Source: Paraburkholderia lacunae (GTDB lineage Bacteria > Pseudomonadota > Gammaproteobacteria > Burkholderiales > Burkholderiaceae). Taken from it: 64,000 bases of DNA. The translations under genes and the position numbers were made by a program. The notes beneath the pieces are model-generated. The model was not told the origin of the DNA. It made no database searches and was given only the letters and a program-made list of their open reading frames with translations. The DNA is taken from the NCBI RefSeq assembly GCF_003353175.1, contig NZ_QHKS01000006.1:248001-312000 (forward strand). The letters are read 5' to 3'. Positions 62,608 through 64,000 of this stretch are shown piece after piece. Every line of letters begins with the position of its first letter. Positions within the stretch are counted from its first letter, which is position 1.

Positions 62608-63516
62608 TCACACGTTGTCCCACGGCGGCAAACCCGAAAATGCATCGACCAGAAAATCGATTGCCGCACGCACTTTGGCGCTCACGTGACGACGGCTCGG
62701 ATACAGTGCAAGCACATCGATGTCCGGCAAACGGTATTCAGGCAACACTCTAACGAGCTTGCCCGTGCGAAGGTCGTCGCCAATCAGAAACGTGGGCTGC
62801 CAGATAATGCCTCGTCCGGCAAGCGCCGCCGCGCGCGCTGTATCGCCGTTATTGGTGTGCATGCGACAGTTGACCTGAACAGGGTGATCGCGGCCGTTGC
62901 TGTCTGTCAGTTGCCAATCGTCCCCTGTGGCTGCATAGGTGTAACCGATGCACTGGTGTCTGAGCAGATCCTGCGGTATTTCCGGATACCCCCATTGGTT
63001 CAGATAGTCAGGAGAAGCGCACAGCACGTTTCTCGATGTCGCCAGTTTGCGGGCTGCGTGCTCGGTCGTGCCGGCACGCGAGATGCGAATGGCCAGATCG
63101 AAACCTTCCTCGACGATGTCGACAACGCGATCGATGAGCGCGATTTCAAGTTCGACATCGGGATATCTCTGCATGAACTCAGGCCACAGCGGCGCCAGGT
63201 GCAGCACACCGAAGCTGACAGGAGCATTGATACGCAATCGACCGCGCGGCTCGATTGACGTTCTTGACAGCAGCCCCTCCGTTTCGGCGACGTCTTCGAG
63301 GATAGTCCTGCATCGCGAATAAAGCGTGTCGCCTCCCTCGGTAAGCGACAACTTGCGTGAGGTGCGATTGAGCAGCCGGGTGCCGAGATGCGTCTCCAGT
63401 TCATTCACGTAGCGGGTCACGTTCGCAGGCGAGGTGTCGAGCGCATCGGCCGCACGCGCAAAGCTGCCCCGGTTGACCACAGTCACGAAAACCTCAAAAG
63501 CGCGCAGACGGTCCAT
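62608..63516 (-). CDS. LysR-family transcriptional regulator
   Basis: This 302-residue LTTR has an N-terminal winged helix DRLRAFEVFVTVVNRGSFARAADALDTSPANVTRYVNELE, then the effector domain with RGRLRINAPVSFG, FDLAIRISRAGT and RGIIWQPTFLIGDDL. The C-terminal LALYPSRRHVSAKVRAAIDF is typical of LTTRs that act on SDR or quinone-type genes. It is divergent from the SDR at 63655 across 138 bp, its likely target. It has no ligand-defining feature that I recognise. Confidence 0.92.
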   Translation of the reverse strand: MDRLRAFEVFVTVVNRGSFARAADALDTSPANVTRYVNELETHLGTRLLNRTSRKLSLTEGGDTLYSRCRTILEDVAETEGLLSRTSIEPRGRLRINAPVSFGVLHLAPLWPEFMQRYPDVELEIALIDRVVDIVEEGFDLAIRISRAGTTEHAARKLATSRNVLCASPDYLNQWGYPEIPQDLLRHQCIGYTYAATGDDWQLTDSNGRDHPVQVNCRMHTNNGDTARAAALAGRGIIWQPTFLIGDDLRTGKLVRVLPEYRLPDIDVLALYPSRRHVSAKVRAAIDFLVDAFSGLPPWDNV

Positions 63517-63654
63517 ACAACGCCTCGATCATTCACAAAAGCTGAATGATACAGCCATCTTTTATGCCTTCCTGTAACAAGAAGCGAATCCTATAGTTCA
63601 CATCACGGAGCCGGGCATTGGGCATCGGTCCACGAATGAAGCTGGAGATTGAAC

Positions 63655-64000
63655 ATGCAACGCTTATCAGGAAAGGTCGCTATCGTCACGGGCGCGAGTG
63701 CTGGCATTGGCAGGGCTGCCGCAAAACTGTTCGCCGCTGAAGGCGCCAAGGTCGTCGTGGCCGCGCGCCGCGAAGCCGAGCTTGACACGCTCGTCACGGA
63801 GATCGTTGGCGCAGGCGGCACGGCCGTGTCGCTAGCAGGGGACGTGCAATCCGAAGACTTCGCGAAAGCGCTCGTCGCACTCGCTGTCAGCCGGTTCGGG
63901 CGCCTTGACATCGCCTATAACAATGCCGGAACGCTGGGAGAAATGGGACCGTCAACCGGCGTCTCGGAAGCGGGTTGGTCGTCCACATTGGCCACTAACC
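63655..64000 (+). CDS. SDR-family oxidoreductase (partial, cut by window end)
   Basis: This is the N-terminal 115 codons of a classical SDR: cofactor motif TGASAGIG (about 13-20), AARREAELD (NADP-preferring Arg pair), an Asp in AGDVQ and the NNAG core. The catalytic Ser-Tyr-Lys part lies beyond the window. It starts at ATG 63655 and is divergent from the LysR gene, which probably regulates it. Confidence 0.88.
   Translation, partial: MQRLSGKVAIVTGASAGIGRAAAKLFAAEGAKVVVAARREAELDTLVTEIVGAGGTAVSLAGDVQSEDFAKALVALAVSRFGRLDIAYNNAGTLGEMGPSTGVSEAGWSSTLATN

Overview
The window looks like a chromosomal segment of Burkholderia sensu lato, most likely Paraburkholderia. The evidence is uniformly high GC coding sequence, many two-component, LysR and AraC regulators, a monomeric isocitrate dehydrogenase, a PHB-depolymerase-like esterase, a class III CoA-transferase catabolic cluster and a VgrG/Tle1 type VI secretion island. 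No rRNA, tRNA, CRISPR array or replication origin was recognised. Both window edges cut genes: an ABC permease at the left and an SDR oxidoreductase at the right. Gene identities are assigned by reading motifs, not by database search.

Layout. 1-2709: a sulfonate/nitrate/taurine-type ABC importer operon on the minus strand. 3004-10625: a signalling block with two paralogous TctD/TctE-like pairs, a third OmpR-family pair on the minus strand, and an orphan OmpR-family regulator. The C-terminal stub of a second substrate-binding protein sits between the two paralogous pairs. 10773-16710: a tightly overlapping tripartite RND efflux operon (outer-membrane factor, adaptor, pump). 16769-17269: a CPBP-family membrane protease. 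17838-24234: a type VI secretion island, with vgrG, a DUF4123 adaptor, two DUF3304 putative immunity lipoproteins and a Tle1/DUF2235 phospholipase, ending in an IS30 transposase remnant. 24263-30782: a catabolic locus with a 2-hydroxyacid dehydrogenase, LysR, MFS transporter, VOC protein, HMG-CoA-lyase-like protein and CaiB/BaiF CoA-transferase, interrupted by an array of palindromic repeats.

31059-38956: a membrane protein and small exported protein behind a PmrA-like box, an IS fragment, a degenerate EAL protein, an isoprenylcysteine-methyltransferase-like membrane protein, a Ser/Gly/Thr-rich lipoprotein and a phospholipase C/acid-phosphatase-family enzyme. 39332-48768: monomeric isocitrate dehydrogenase, hydrolases, the Kup potassium transporter, and a ribbon-helix-helix regulator with a PHB-depolymerase-type esterase. 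49377-50854: an AT-richer two-gene cassette made of a 78-residue peptide, an intrinsic-terminator-like hairpin and a 385-residue protein of unknown function. This is the best candidate for an undescribed system.

51488-54734: a patatin-like lipase, a multicopper oxidase stub, a HiPIP electron carrier and two small stress/membrane proteins. 55119-59697: a five-gene aa3-type cytochrome c oxidase operon preceded by two large hairpins and followed by gene debris (a sulfhydrylase tail and an HD-domain fragment), which suggests an inserted module. 60384-64000: two SDR oxidoreductases, each divergent from its own regulator (AraC, LysR).

How the parts work together. Gene overlaps (ATGA or TGATG junctions) show translational coupling in the TCS2 pair, the RND operon, vgrG-DUF4123 and the cox operon. 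Recent rearrangement is visible as fragments: the SBP stub, IS30 and IS5-like pieces, and multicopper-oxidase, sulfhydrylase and HD-domain stubs. These mark the seams between otherwise intact modules.
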